A stretch of DNA of 64,000 nt from CAZAQK01 sp046344715 (GTDB lineage Bacteria > Pseudomonadota > Alphaproteobacteria > Rickettsiales > SXRF01): positions 157,724 through 221,723 of the forward strand of contig JBKDKX010000002.1 of the NCBI GenBank assembly GCA_046344715.1. Direction: 5' to 3'. A program made the position numbers and the translations under genes. Below the pieces are notes generated by a model, which was given only the letters and a program-made list of their open reading frames with translations, ran no database searches and was not told the DNA's origin. Below are positions 35,994 through 45,758 of this stretch, in pieces (the first letter of the stretch is position 1; every line of letters starts with the position of its first letter).

Positions 35994-36839
35994 TTATGCA
36001 GTTTGCCGTTGCGAGGCGTTTTGCCCGTTACTTATTTGATAAATTCCGCGCAGGCCTTCGGGCTGTATAAGGCGGCGGTTCTGATCCGTCAGTGATTCTG
36101 TACTACCGATAATCAAAAATCCTCCTGGCACTAAGGCATCGCACAGACGTTCGATTGCGGTAGCTTTTGTCTTTTCATCAAAATAAATCAATACATTCCT
36201 ACAGAATATAATGTCGAATTTACCCCCTGGCGTGATGTTGTCCAGCAGGTTATGTACCTGAAATTTTACCATATTTTTTACTTCCGGCTTGATTTGCCAA
36301 GAGGTATCGGGATTGGACTTGAAGTATTTAAGCAATAGCTGGATAGGCATACCTCGTTGCGCCTCGAACTGGGTATATGTGCCATCCTTGGCTTTATCTA
36401 ACACTTTTTGTGCAAGGTCGGTGGCGATAATTTCGTAGTGCCAGTCCGGATTCTTTACTGCGTCTTCAAGCAGGGAAATCGCTACACTGTAAGGCTCCTG
36501 TCCTGTTGAACAAGCGCAACTCCACAGGCGCAGTGTTTTGCGTGTGCCAGCACTCTGGCGTACGGCTGGCAATACAATCTGCTTCAGTTGTTCGAACGGT
36601 TTGCCATCACGGAAAAATGACGACTCATTGGTTGTCATAGCTTCTGTGATTTCCACCAGCAGTTTTTCCGGAGGGCTGTTACGAAGCATTTTTACCAACG
36701 CAGACAAATCTGCACAGCTATTCGCTCTTGCGATCGGTATAAGGCGGCTTTCCAGCAGGTATACCTTATCGGTAGTCAGCGCAAGACCTGATCGCTTATA
36801 TAAAAGCTGTATGAGGAATTCTAATTCATCAGGTTGCAT
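35994..36839 (-). CDS. cheR: Chemotaxis methyltransferase CheR
   Basis: About 281 residues. An N-terminal helical domain (about 1-75) is followed by the SAM domain: ESSFFRDGKPFEQLKQ, LRLWSCACSTGQEPYSVAI, IIATDLAQKVLDKAKDG, FDIIFCRNVLIYFD and LVPGGFLIIGSTESL. It methylates glutamates on chemoreceptors. ATG 36839 gives an 11-base overlap with cheB; a TTG two codons earlier is possible. With cheB it forms the adaptation pair. Confidence 0.95.
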   Translation of the reverse strand: MQPDELEFLIQLLYKRSGLALTTDKVYLLESRLIPIARANSCADLSALVKMLRNSPPEKLLVEITEAMTTNESSFFRDGKPFEQLKQIVLPAVRQSAGTRKTLRLWSCACSTGQEPYSVAISLLEDAVKNPDWHYEIIATDLAQKVLDKAKDGTYTQFEAQRGMPIQLLLKYFKSNPDTSWQIKPEVKNMVKFQVHNLLDNITPGGKFDIIFCRNVLIYFDEKTKATAIERLCDALVPGGFLIIGSTESLTDQNRRLIQPEGLRGIYQISNGQNASQRQTA

Positions 36840-37944
36840 ACCCAAATGTCCTTATTAAATAGGGGGCAATATCATTAAGTGGCAGAATTGCCCGACAGAC
36901 ACCTGCTTCCGCAGCCGCTCGCGGCATACCCCACACAACGCAGGATGCTTCATCCTGCGCGACTACGTGTCCGCCATTATTCACAACAACTTTAGCGCCT
37001 TCTGCGCCATCTGAGCCCATACCGGTCAATACAATAGTAAATAAAGTTGAACCATAAATCTTACTTAAGCTGCGCAGCATCGGATCTGCGGCTGGCCTAC
37101 AGAAATTTTCTGGTGGCTCCTGGTTCAGACGCAAGATCACTCCTGCGTCCGTCTTCTCTGCAAGCATGTGATGGTCACCAGGTGCAACATAGGTCTCACC
37201 AGCCTTTACTGCCATGCCTTCTTTTCCTTCCACACAGTGGCGATCCCCCTCTTTGGCAAGGTTATCAGCTAAAATAGCTGTGAATACGGGTGGCATATGC
37301 TGCGTAATAAAAATAGGAATATTCTTAAACTGGCCGCGAATACCATTAAATAATATTTTTAACGCCTGTGGTCCGCCGGTGGAAGAGGCAATGGCCAGCG
37401 CTTTGACTGTGGTAACCGGCGGTGCCTTAACAAGAACGATCGGTTTGGCCTGTATGATGCTGGGAGCTGAGCTGGAGGCTCCCATTTTAGGTTTTGCGAG
37501 CGCCTGAATCTTCTCGATAAGATCGCGATAAAAATTTCCAAGCTCCTCCGCATTGCTGGCAGAGGGTTTTGCTACATAATCACTGGCCCCCAGAGACAAG
37601 GCCTTAAGGCTGATATATGCATTGCGCTGCGTAAGGGTTGAGGCCATAATGATGCGCGTATTAGGGCTTGCTTCGAGCAATTTAGGCAAGGCAGTGATAC
37701 CGTCCATTTCTGGCATCTCGATATCCAGAATAATAATCTGTGGCTTATGCTGAGCTGCAAGGGGAATGGCCTGAGCCCCATTACTGGCGGTTGCCACGAT
37801 GCTGATATTGGTGTCTTTAATGAGTGTGCGTCCAAGCAACCCAAGGATGATAGCTGAATCATCCACCAGCATAACCTGTATAGAGTCAGCGTATCCGTGT
37901 GCTCCCGTAATGCTGGAAGCAATAGGTGGCTTGGATGTGGACAT
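36829..37944 (-). CDS. cheB: Chemotaxis methylesterase/deamidase CheB
   Basis: 371 residues. Receiver domain at about 22-145 with D74 in IIILDIEMPEMDG. Methylesterase domain from about 185: AIASSTGGPQALKILF holds the catalytic Ser, FITQHMPPVFTAILADNL the His, and IVLTGMGSDGAEG the Asp. LEEPPENFCRPAADPMLRSL-like sequence is also typical. It removes methyl groups added by CheR. Its ATG shares one base with the stop of the second cheY (TAATG), so translation is probably coupled. Confidence 0.95.
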   Translation of the reverse strand: MSTSKPPIASSITGAHGYADSIQVMLVDDSAIILGLLGRTLIKDTNISIVATASNGAQAIPLAAQHKPQIIILDIEMPEMDGITALPKLLEASPNTRIIMASTLTQRNAYISLKALSLGASDYVAKPSASNAEELGNFYRDLIEKIQALAKPKMGASSSAPSIIQAKPIVLVKAPPVTTVKALAIASSTGGPQALKILFNGIRGQFKNIPIFITQHMPPVFTAILADNLAKEGDRHCVEGKEGMAVKAGETYVAPGDHHMLAEKTDAGVILRLNQEPPENFCRPAADPMLRSLSKIYGSTLFTIVLTGMGSDGAEGAKVVVNNGGHVVAQDEASCVVWGMPRAAAEAGVCRAILPLNDIAPYLIRTFGYAT

Positions 37945-38309
37945 TAAATGGCTCCCACCTGAGACAATTTGTCCTTGAGAATATTTGCGTCAAAAGGCTT
38001 CATGATATATTCGTTTGCGCCCGCTTCCAGAGCCTGCTGAATGTGGGAAATATCAGTCTCGGTAGTGCAAAAAATGACGATGGGTTTATCGCCCGATGGC
38101 GATGCTCTGAGTTTCTTTAAGAATTCCAGCCCGTCCATAACTGGCATGTGCCAGTCCAGCAGAATAAAATCCGGCATGGTTTGTGTGCAATGAGCAAGTG
38201 CCAGAGAACCATCTTCCGCTTCGGATGTGGTAAATCCCATCGGTTCAATCATACGCTTTGCAAGGGTGCGCACAACTTTAGAATCATCTACAATAAGGCA
38301 GGATGGCAT
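37944..38309 (-). CDS. CheY-like response regulator (second copy)
   Basis: 121 residues, receiver only. LIVDDSKVVRTLAKRM, phospho-acceptor D52 in FILLDWHMPVMDG, CTTETD and EYIMKPFD. It differs clearly from the cheY at 35583 and lies between cheW and cheB, a place common in alphaproteobacterial che operons. It may act as a phosphate sink or as the motor-binding regulator; sequence alone does not decide. Confidence 0.92.
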   Translation of the reverse strand: MPSCLIVDDSKVVRTLAKRMIEPMGFTTSEAEDGSLALAHCTQTMPDFILLDWHMPVMDGLEFLKKLRASPSGDKPIVIFCTTETDISHIQQALEAGANEYIMKPFDANILKDKLSQVGAI

Positions 38310-38324
38310 GATTAAATTCCTTTA

Positions 38325-38801
38325 TTATTCAGAGCGTAAAGAGAGGATGGTATCAATGTCTACAATCACCAGCAATTCAGACTGCAGCCTGTGTACACCG
38401 ATTGCTATATCTCGCCAGCCAGGTGCAAGATTGGAGGGGCTTTTTTCAATGCTTGCATTTGCAATGGTGAGAACATCACCTACGGAATCAACACGTAAGC
38501 TATAAAATTCGCTGTTGTGTTCTACAACAACAAACATTGGTTGCGTGTTTTCCGCAGTGTGCGTCAATCCAAGACGCGTACGCATGTCAACTACAGTAAC
38601 GATGCGCCCCCGTAAATTCATGGAACCAGAAATTTCATTGCGTGCAAGCGGGATATGTGCGACTTTTCCGGCTTTTAATACGTCGCGTACCCGTTCAACA
38701 GGAATACCAAGCAATTGTCTGTCAACACGCATGGTCACAAGCTGGCACTGCGCTATATCCAATATTTCAGCACTCTTGTGTGTGGAGAGTTGTGATTGCA
38801 T
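38325..38801 (-). CDS. cheW: Chemotaxis adaptor CheW
   Basis: 158 residues, one CheW domain: LVTMRVDRQLLGIPVERVRDVLK, HIPLARNEISGSMNLRGRIVTVVDMRTRLGL and FYSLRVDSVGDVLTI. It couples chemoreceptors to CheA. Its start codon shares one base with the cheA stop (TAATG), so the two are translationally coupled. Confidence 0.94.
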   Translation of the reverse strand: MQSQLSTHKSAEILDIAQCQLVTMRVDRQLLGIPVERVRDVLKAGKVAHIPLARNEISGSMNLRGRIVTVVDMRTRLGLTHTAENTQPMFVVVEHNSEFYSLRVDSVGDVLTIANASIEKSPSNLAPGWRDIAIGVHRLQSELLVIVDIDTILSLRSE

Positions 38802-41464
38802 TACGCAGCCTCCCTCAAACTACCATTAAATTTTGAGACGCTGGCCAATAATCCCTCGCGATCTGTTTTAACTACGCAGTCAATAATACCACGTTCATGG
38901 CATTTTTTCCGCACGTCATCACTGAGTTTAGACGTATAGGCAATCATCGGAATATTAGAGATAACTGCTTGGGTTTTGCAGACTTTTGCAAATTCATATC
39001 CATCCATTACCGGCATTTCAATATCAGTGACAATGAGCTGGAATTTGGATGGATTTTCTTTCAGTAATTGCAACGCTTCGGCGCCATTATTGGCAGTGGT
39101 GACGCGGTAGCCAACAGCTGTCAGGAAAGGTTGTGTCAGGTTACGGAAGAAAGGGCTATCTTCCACCAGCAACACATGGCTGTTTTTTACCTGCTGCATA
39201 TTGACAGCAGACATATCTACTATACCCACGATATCAGACAGTAAACTACCGACATCCACAATATCGACAGCCTGTTGATCGATAATCATGCTGCCCATGT
39301 AGTTCTTTTCTCTGGAAGGCACGCTCAAGTTAAACTCCGCGTGGGTAATGTCTATGATAGAATCTACTACAAGGCCAACGGTCGTTTTATCATATTGGAA
39401 TACAATCACTTCAATCGTGCCCTCACGTGGCACCGTCAGGCCTGGTTCAAGAGTAAGCAGGCGCATCAATTCGCCGCGGTACTGCACTACTGGTGCATCA
39501 CCTGCAATTTCGATGGTTTTAGCGTCAATTTCCTCAAGGCGAAGCACCAGCTCAAGTGGTACGGCTTTGGGAGCCCCTTTGCCTGCATTGGCGAGTAGGA
39601 AGCCGATTTTTGCGTCTTTTTTCATGTTAGACGACACCGTGTCATCAGCATTCTGCTGTCCGGCAAATTTTGTATCGCCAATTTGTTTTGCAAGCCCATT
39701 AGGGTCTAAAATCATAATAACGCTGCCATCGCCAAGGATGGTATTACCAGAGTAAATGGTGAGCGATTTTAATGCTTCAGACACAGGCTTAACTACAATT
39801 TCTTCCATGTCATGAACGCGGTCGATGATAATACCAAAGTCGTAGCCACCCACACGGCACACTGCGATAAAGGCTTGTTTCTTCGTCCAGTCGGTGCCTT
39901 CTTCCTGTAGCTCCAGAATATTGCCAAGGCTTCCAAGAGGCAGTAGTTTTTCACGAAGCCTCAATACGGGAGCACCGTTGATAGATTCAACCTTATGTTC
40001 CTTATCCGGTGCGGCTTGTACCAGCTCGGTAATATTGATTTGTGGTATGGCAAACTTTTCGCCACACGCTTCCACGATAAGTACCGATACAATCGCCAGC
40101 GTCAGAGGAATTTTGATAGAGAATTTTGAACCCTTGCCTTGTTCTGAGAATAACTCAATGGTTCCGCCCATTTTTTCAATGTTAGTGCGCACTACGTCCA
40201 TGCCAACACCGCGACCAGACACTGCGGTCACTTTCTCGGCGGTTGAAAACCCAGCGCGGAATACGAACTGCATAATCTGCTGTTGGCTCATATTCTCGAT
40301 TTCTGCTTCGGTAGCAATGCCGTTAGTAATAGCTTTTTCTTTAATGCGTTCAATATTGAGGCCTTTGCCATCATCGGCAATTTCAATGATGATGTGTCCG
40401 CCTTCGTGATAAGCAGAAAGGGTAACGGTTCCTGTCTCGGATTTTCCAGCAGCAGTACGATCTGCCGGACGTTCAAGCCCATGATCGCATGAGTTACGAA
40501 CCATATGCGTAAGAGGATCTTTAATAAGCTCCAGCAATTGCCTGTCTAGTTCGGTTTCTGCGCCAATCATCCGCAAGTCAATCTTTTTGCCTAACTCCAG
40601 CGATAAATCGCGTATCAGGCGCGGAAATTTTGACCAGGCATTGCTGATAGGTTGCATGCGTGTTTTCATTACGCCTTCCTGCAACTCTGTTGTTACATAA
40701 CTCAGATGCTGCAGCGGTGTCAGGAAATCGCGGTCTTCTTTAGTACGGGCGATCTGCAGGAGCTGGTTACGGGTAAGTACCAGTTCACTTACCATCTGCA
40801 TCAGATTTTCAAGCACATCAATATTGACGCGTATAGACTGAGCCGCTCCGGCTCCCTCTGATTTTGGCGCGTCTTCTTTTGATTCTTTCTTTTCCACTGG
40901 TTTGGCGGCCGCTGGAGGTGGCGGCGGTGCTGCCTCACTTATAACAGGCGCGGATCCACCAGATTTCTGTGCTTCTAGCTCTGCCATCAGCGCATTAAGA
41001 TCATCATCGCCCTTGAAAAAACTGCCCAGATCTTCTTCCTGCGCTGGATCAGCAGTAGTTGTTGCCGGTACGCTGGCTTTAGGTGTCGTACCATCCGCAA
41101 AGGCATTGAGATTGGCAATCAGCTCGGAATCTTCGCCTGCCGGTTCGCTGCCGTTCTGGCTTAAATGTTCAACCAGCCCCTTAATACAATCCAGTGATTG
41201 CAGTACAAGGCTGATGGCCTGTGCATCTGCGTCTAATTTCTTATCACGGATTTTACCTAAGATATTTTCTCCGGCATGGGCAACTTTTTCCAAACGCAAA
41301 AGTCCAAGAAACCCGCAGGTTCCTTTAATGGTGTGCACAATGCGGAAGATATTTCCTAATATGGCTTCGTCATTTGGGTTCTGCTCAAATTTCACCAACT
41401 CACTGTCTAACAAAGACAGACTTTCACTGGTTTCCGTAATAAACTCACCAATTAAATCATCCAT
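38801..41464 (-). CDS. cheA: Chemotaxis histidine kinase CheA with two CheW domains and a C-terminal receiver
   Basis: 887 residues. HPt domain 1-105 with H44 in FRIVHTIKGTCGF. An acidic/proline linker follows to about 205; then a dimerisation domain (MVSELVLTRNQLL) and the ATP domain with NSCDHGLERP, IADDGKGL and GRGVGMDVV. A first CheW-like domain lies at about 430-565 and a second at about 615-750 (VQYRGELMRLLTLE, TVGLVVDSIIDI). A receiver domain ends the protein (about 765-885, ILIV-like VLLVEDS, VTDIEMPVMDGYEF, but Lys is in CVVKTDRE). No clear P2 domain is seen. GGAGG precedes the start. The double CheW and the receiver are not in the classical enteric CheA. Confidence 0.93.
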   Translation of the reverse strand: MDDLIGEFITETSESLSLLDSELVKFEQNPNDEAILGNIFRIVHTIKGTCGFLGLLRLEKVAHAGENILGKIRDKKLDADAQAISLVLQSLDCIKGLVEHLSQNGSEPAGEDSELIANLNAFADGTTPKASVPATTTADPAQEEDLGSFFKGDDDLNALMAELEAQKSGGSAPVISEAAPPPPPAAAKPVEKKESKEDAPKSEGAGAAQSIRVNIDVLENLMQMVSELVLTRNQLLQIARTKEDRDFLTPLQHLSYVTTELQEGVMKTRMQPISNAWSKFPRLIRDLSLELGKKIDLRMIGAETELDRQLLELIKDPLTHMVRNSCDHGLERPADRTAAGKSETGTVTLSAYHEGGHIIIEIADDGKGLNIERIKEKAITNGIATEAEIENMSQQQIMQFVFRAGFSTAEKVTAVSGRGVGMDVVRTNIEKMGGTIELFSEQGKGSKFSIKIPLTLAIVSVLIVEACGEKFAIPQINITELVQAAPDKEHKVESINGAPVLRLREKLLPLGSLGNILELQEEGTDWTKKQAFIAVCRVGGYDFGIIIDRVHDMEEIVVKPVSEALKSLTIYSGNTILGDGSVIMILDPNGLAKQIGDTKFAGQQNADDTVSSNMKKDAKIGFLLANAGKGAPKAVPLELVLRLEEIDAKTIEIAGDAPVVQYRGELMRLLTLEPGLTVPREGTIEVIVFQYDKTTVGLVVDSIIDITHAEFNLSVPSREKNYMGSMIIDQQAVDIVDVGSLLSDIVGIVDMSAVNMQQVKNSHVLLVEDSPFFRNLTQPFLTAVGYRVTTANNGAEALQLLKENPSKFQLIVTDIEMPVMDGYEFAKVCKTQAVISNIPMIAYTSKLSDDVRKKCHERGIIDCVVKTDREGLLASVSKFNGSLREAA

Positions 41465-41635
41465 TCTTAACCTCCGAGCGCGAAACGCTGAATATTATTA
41501 GGCTACATCACATCACGCAAACCGCGAACACTGATGACGATTAGACCATTAATCCATGTCTAATTTATAGCTCTAAATGGTAAATAAATACTGAAGGACA
41601 AACATATATTTGCACAAATCATGACTGTCTCGGAA

Positions 41636-44356
41636 CTAATTGACGTGTTTTATCGCATCGGGCAGCCATTTAATTAACACGTCCTCAATCTCATTTTGTT
41701 TGATCGGCTTACTTAAATAATCATCCATACCGGCGGCATAGCATTTTTCATCATCGCCTTTCATTGCATTGGCTGTCAGGGCGATAATAGGTGTACGGGT
41801 GCGTGAATTATCTTTTTCAATCATCCTTATAGCGTCAGTTGCCTCATATCCATCCATCTCAGGCATCTGGCAGTCCATTAATATTAGATCATAGGTGTGG
41901 GACGTAAAAAGGGTTACGGCCTCTTTACCGTTGGTAGCAATAGCAACGTTGCATCCCAGCTTGTTCAGTAAGGAGTTGGTTACCATCTGATTAACCAAAT
42001 TATCTTCAACCACCAAAATATGTGCATCTTTAAAACTCAAATTCATACGTTCCTGCCTTGTAACAAGTTGCTTTTGTTCTTTTAATGTGTGCCTGGTGAC
42101 GAGTTCACGTGTGATCGGACGTGGGCGAGAAATAATGAATGCAATCGTATCTACCAATTCTGATGGTGTGCATGGTTTCGGTAGATAACCACAAAATCCT
42201 ACCTGAAGGAGCTGATTAGTATCGCCACGCACAGGGATAGAGGTAAGCATAAGAAGTTTAATATCTTTTGTATCAGGAATGCCTTTTATGCGTCTGGCAA
42301 GGTCAATTCCATCCATATCCGGCATGATATAGTCTATCACGGCTACATCAATAGGTGGATTTTGTTGTAAGATATCCAATGCTTCTCTTCCGCTATTGGC
42401 GCTGTGTCCTTGTGCTCCAACGAAACGCAGATGTTCGATAAATATGTTACATGCTGTTTTATTATCATCCACAATCAGTACGTGTAAATCCTGCAATGGT
42501 GCCAGCGTAGGAAGGGGTAGGACGTCTCTTTCTGTATTGATTGCTAAGCTTACTGAGAACCAGAAACATGCTCCTTGTGTCTGGGTATTTCGTACACCTA
42601 TTTCTCCCCCCATCATATGTGTAAGCTGCTTACAGATAGCAAGACCAAGACCGGTGCCGCCAAATTTGCGAGTGGTTGATCCATCGGCTTGGGTAAATTT
42701 ATTAAAAATATATTCCATCTTGTCTTCAGGAATTCCGATACCGGTATCTTCAACTTCTATAAAATAGCGCGCTTTGTTCTCTCCCAGACACTCCATAGGT
42801 GATACGCTGATAAGCACGTGCCCTGTATCGGTAAATTTAATGGCGTTACTGATGAGGTTGAATAATATCTGCCGTACACGTCCTGGATCACCTAGTACAT
42901 AACGAGAAGTATCAGGTGTATAACGCAGCAAAAGTTCAAGTTTCTTTTCGTGTGCCTTGATAGCCATCACATCAACGATTTCTTCAACGAGTGTCTGGAA
43001 ATCGAAAGGGATGTTTTCCAGAATCAGCTTGCCTGCCTCAATCTTCGAGAAGTCCAGAATATCATTGATAATCTGCATGAGTGATTCTGAAGACTGGATA
43101 ACGGATTTTATATAGGCTGCTTGCTGTGTATCTATGCTTGTTTGCGACAGCAGCGTGGCCATGCCAATAATACCATTCATCGGGGTGCGGATTTCATGGC
43201 TCATGTTAGCTAGAAATTCTGATTTCATATGGTTGGCGCGTTCTGCCTCTGCACGTGCATTTAATAATTTTTCTTCGGTCAGTTTGCGTTCAGTGATATC
43301 AACGGTAAAACCCGTCATTCGCACTGCACGATTATGGTTGTCCCAACTGGCTTGGGCGCGCGCTTCGCACCAGATAAAATGGCCCCTTTTATGCCGCAGA
43401 CGATATTCATCAATGTACGATGTTTTATACTTAAAGTGGTGAATGATAGCATTATTCACGCTTGTTCGATCATCTTCGTGAATTAATTTTACAAAAGTAT
43501 CTATGGTATGTGGCAGTTCATAATGATCGTAGCCTGTGAGTGCCATAAAGCGAGGGGAATAATAAACCTCTTTTGTAATAACGTTCCAATCCCACAGGCC
43601 ATCTGTTGAACTGGTAAGTGCAAGATTAAGGCGCTCTTCACTTTTTTTCAGCATGTCTATGGCTAAAATTTTCTGTGATTGCAGACGATGCATCAGAAAG
43701 AACACTGTGGTAGCAAGGCTTCCCGCAAAGCTAACCGATAGAATAAGGCCTATCCATATTTTACGCATAGTAGCTTTAAAATGATCGGCATATATATCAG
43801 CACCAATAATGCCGACGAATTCTTTCTTGCTATTGTAGATCGGAGCATACGCGCTTAAAAATTCTCCCCATTCGTCGGTATAAGTATTTTCTTCAACGCG
43901 AGTACTTTGTGTACGCATTGCATCCCACAATGTAGGCGTGGCATCCGGATATTCTTCCATTATCTCGGCGGTGGAAGTGCGCGTACTATGGTCTGCTGAA
44001 GCGGCATTTTCAGATTGCTGCGTATCTGTAATAAAGTAAAGCTTATCGTCCTTCTGAATCAGTGTGTAGATATAGGAAATTTGTGGGTTTGCTGCGAGTA
44101 TTTGTTGATAATGCTCTTGTAAATGCCGATACGCATGGTCATTCTTTTGTGCAGGAGATGTAATGGTTTCATGTAAATCACCATCAGTGATTTTTGAGGC
44201 AATGCTTACAATGCTTTGCAATTCGTGCTGTATGATTTCTTTTAGATGCGAATAGTTCAGATAGGCGATAATACTCGCACAAACAAATACAGAACAAAAT
44301 ATTGTTACGGCCAGTTGTTTGGGAGTGGAAGATGTTGTGTTTGTTAGGCGGTGCAT
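41636..44356 (-). CDS. Hybrid sensor histidine kinase with PAS and two receiver domains
   Basis: 906 residues. One membrane span at about 16-33, a periplasmic sensor (34-198) and a second span (about 200-221). A PAS domain follows (245-357, ending FTVDITERKL), then HisKA with NMSHEIRTPMNGIIGM (H387). The ATPase domain has NLISNAIKFTDTG, VEDTGIGIPEDK and GTGLGLAICK. Two receivers come last, with DYIMPDMDG and LILMDCQMPEMDG. It lacks its own HPt domain, and an HPt protein is encoded at 46406. Its start shares one base with the STAS gene stop (TAATG), tying the two together. Confidence 0.93.
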   Translation of the reverse strand: MHRLTNTTSSTPKQLAVTIFCSVFVCASIIAYLNYSHLKEIIQHELQSIVSIASKITDGDLHETITSPAQKNDHAYRHLQEHYQQILAANPQISYIYTLIQKDDKLYFITDTQQSENAASADHSTRTSTAEIMEEYPDATPTLWDAMRTQSTRVEENTYTDEWGEFLSAYAPIYNSKKEFVGIIGADIYADHFKATMRKIWIGLILSVSFAGSLATTVFFLMHRLQSQKILAIDMLKKSEERLNLALTSSTDGLWDWNVITKEVYYSPRFMALTGYDHYELPHTIDTFVKLIHEDDRTSVNNAIIHHFKYKTSYIDEYRLRHKRGHFIWCEARAQASWDNHNRAVRMTGFTVDITERKLTEEKLLNARAEAERANHMKSEFLANMSHEIRTPMNGIIGMATLLSQTSIDTQQAAYIKSVIQSSESLMQIINDILDFSKIEAGKLILENIPFDFQTLVEEIVDVMAIKAHEKKLELLLRYTPDTSRYVLGDPGRVRQILFNLISNAIKFTDTGHVLISVSPMECLGENKARYFIEVEDTGIGIPEDKMEYIFNKFTQADGSTTRKFGGTGLGLAICKQLTHMMGGEIGVRNTQTQGACFWFSVSLAINTERDVLPLPTLAPLQDLHVLIVDDNKTACNIFIEHLRFVGAQGHSANSGREALDILQQNPPIDVAVIDYIMPDMDGIDLARRIKGIPDTKDIKLLMLTSIPVRGDTNQLLQVGFCGYLPKPCTPSELVDTIAFIISRPRPITRELVTRHTLKEQKQLVTRQERMNLSFKDAHILVVEDNLVNQMVTNSLLNKLGCNVAIATNGKEAVTLFTSHTYDLILMDCQMPEMDGYEATDAIRMIEKDNSRTRTPIIALTANAMKGDDEKCYAAGMDDYLSKPIKQNEIEDVLIKWLPDAIKHVN

Positions 44357-44661
44357 TATTCTTTTAAGGTGAATAATGTGCCAAGCCTTGCCGCATCGAA
44401 CATCTTTTTTACTTGTCCATGAATGCCGGAAATCACAATTTTTTTGCCGTTTTTTTCTGCTTCGTCATGGGAAAGCAGCAACATGCCAAGCGCGGCGGAA
44501 TCAACAAATTCAATTCGTTCCATATAAAAAATAATCTGGCGGATATTGGGATCGGACATTTTTTCAATAATCTGCCTGAATATCGGATGGTCACTGAAAG
44601 TGAATTTCCCAGACATTCTTACGTCAAGCGTATCCTGGTTTTGTTGTATAGCGGTATCCAT
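44356..44661 (-). CDS. STAS-domain anti-sigma factor antagonist
   Basis: 101 residues, a single STAS domain. The site of phosphorylation is expected at S55 in RIEFVDSAALGMLLLSHDEA, a close match to the HsbA/SpoIIAA pattern. It is released by a PP2C phosphatase and locked by a serine kinase in partner switches. Both enzyme types are encoded at 46756 and 47949. It overlaps the hybrid kinase by one base and begins eight bases from the chemoreceptor gene. Confidence 0.9.
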   Translation of the reverse strand: MDTAIQQNQDTLDVRMSGKFTFSDHPIFRQIIEKMSDPNIRQIIFYMERIEFVDSAALGMLLLSHDEAEKNGKKIVISGIHGQVKKMFDAARLGTLFTLKE

Positions 44662-44669
44662 AAATACTC

Positions 44670-45758
44670 CTAAAATAATTCAACGTCTTCTTTGGTATTA
44701 GAGGTAGCTGGCAGCGCGCTGGAATCAAAACCAGCTTTTTTAAGGTCTTCAATAAGCTTTTGTCGTATATCGCTGAGGCGAATGGCATCAAGTATGGGTT
44801 GCAGCATAAAGCCAAATTGTAAGGTGTTTGCTATTTCACTGGCGGGTTTGCTTAGCTTGGCACTAGCGGCACTATCATGAATTGCAGCAAGGCAGTTTTT
44901 TATAATATCCACGCTGTTTTCTGTGACCTGTGAATTTCTGTCCTGAAACTGAAGGTTTACAATCATGCCTTTAATAGATTCAGAAATATCACGGGCCGTA
45001 TGCGCGGAGTCCTGCATAATGTGTTTGGCTTTATTGCTTTGACTAATCAGCCCTTTCATCAATAAATCCAAAGAGTCTTTTGCCATGATATTGGAATTCA
45101 TGTCGGTGGTTGCGACTTCCTGCAAGACGTCAAAACCACTGGTGACGCTTTTCATGATAATGCCCGTGCGTACGCGCATATCTTCAGACAGTGCAGACAC
45201 TTCGCGTGATAATGTCTTTACTTCACTGGCCACTACACTGAAGGCCTTGCCTGCTTCGCCTGCGCGTTGTGCTTCAATGGCTGCATTCAGGGCAAGTAGA
45301 TTTGATTGCTTATTGAGTTCCTGAATTCGTTTTGAAAAACGTTCAATTTCGTGCAGATTTTTAATAGCATCATCCATGCTATACACCATGGCCAGTGCTT
45401 TTTTAGACACGAAGAGCAATTTATTTACGGCGTCTTCCAATGTGCCATTAAACAGTGCCATGAATTCGTCTAACGTAATTTTTCTGCCTTCCACTTCAAT
45501 GGCGCCCAGCGTATTTACGAGCGCCTCAATAATATCGCTTTGCGCCATGGTGCTTTCGGCCAGATTCTTGAAGCGAATACTTAAATCACGGCTGGCATTT
45601 TCCACATTTTTTGCGGATTCTGGCAATACATCCATCAGCATGGCCATCGCAACCTTGCTGATGCCAAGTGCAACGGCTATATCGGGTATGGGATTGTGAT
45701 TAATGTCTTCAGCTGTTGCGTTGTCATGCGCGTGCAGCTTCAGTATCTGGCTATTCAT
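44670..45758 (-). CDS. Soluble methyl-accepting chemotaxis-type signalling protein
   Basis: 362 residues without any membrane span or signal peptide. The signature hairpin is ELNKQSNLLALNAAIEAQRAGEAGKAFSVVASEVKTLS (split here: LLALNAAIEA, then RAGEAGKAFSVVA, at about 150-185), the contact region for CheA and CheW. The N-terminal part is helical with no sensor domain I can name. It overlaps the adjacent cheY-like gene by four bases. It may signal to the kinase array from the cytoplasm or serve the neighbouring relay instead. Confidence 0.85.
   Translation of the reverse strand: MNSQILKLHAHDNATAEDINHNPIPDIAVALGISKVAMAMLMDVLPESAKNVENASRDLSIRFKNLAESTMAQSDIIEALVNTLGAIEVEGRKITLDEFMALFNGTLEDAVNKLLFVSKKALAMVYSMDDAIKNLHEIERFSKRIQELNKQSNLLALNAAIEAQRAGEAGKAFSVVASEVKTLSREVSALSEDMRVRTGIIMKSVTSGFDVLQEVATTDMNSNIMAKDSLDLLMKGLISQSNKAKHIMQDSAHTARDISESIKGMIVNLQFQDRNSQVTENSVDIIKNCLAAIHDSAASAKLSKPASEIANTLQFGFMLQPILDAIRLSDIRQKLIEDLKKAGFDSSALPATSNTKEDVELF

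Noticed and set aside
38801..41501. Long plus-strand open frames such as 39894-40409 and 40902-41501
   Set aside because: They lie wholly antisense to cheA, have low-complexity Ser/Ala composition and no ribosome site; they are shadows of the coding frame.
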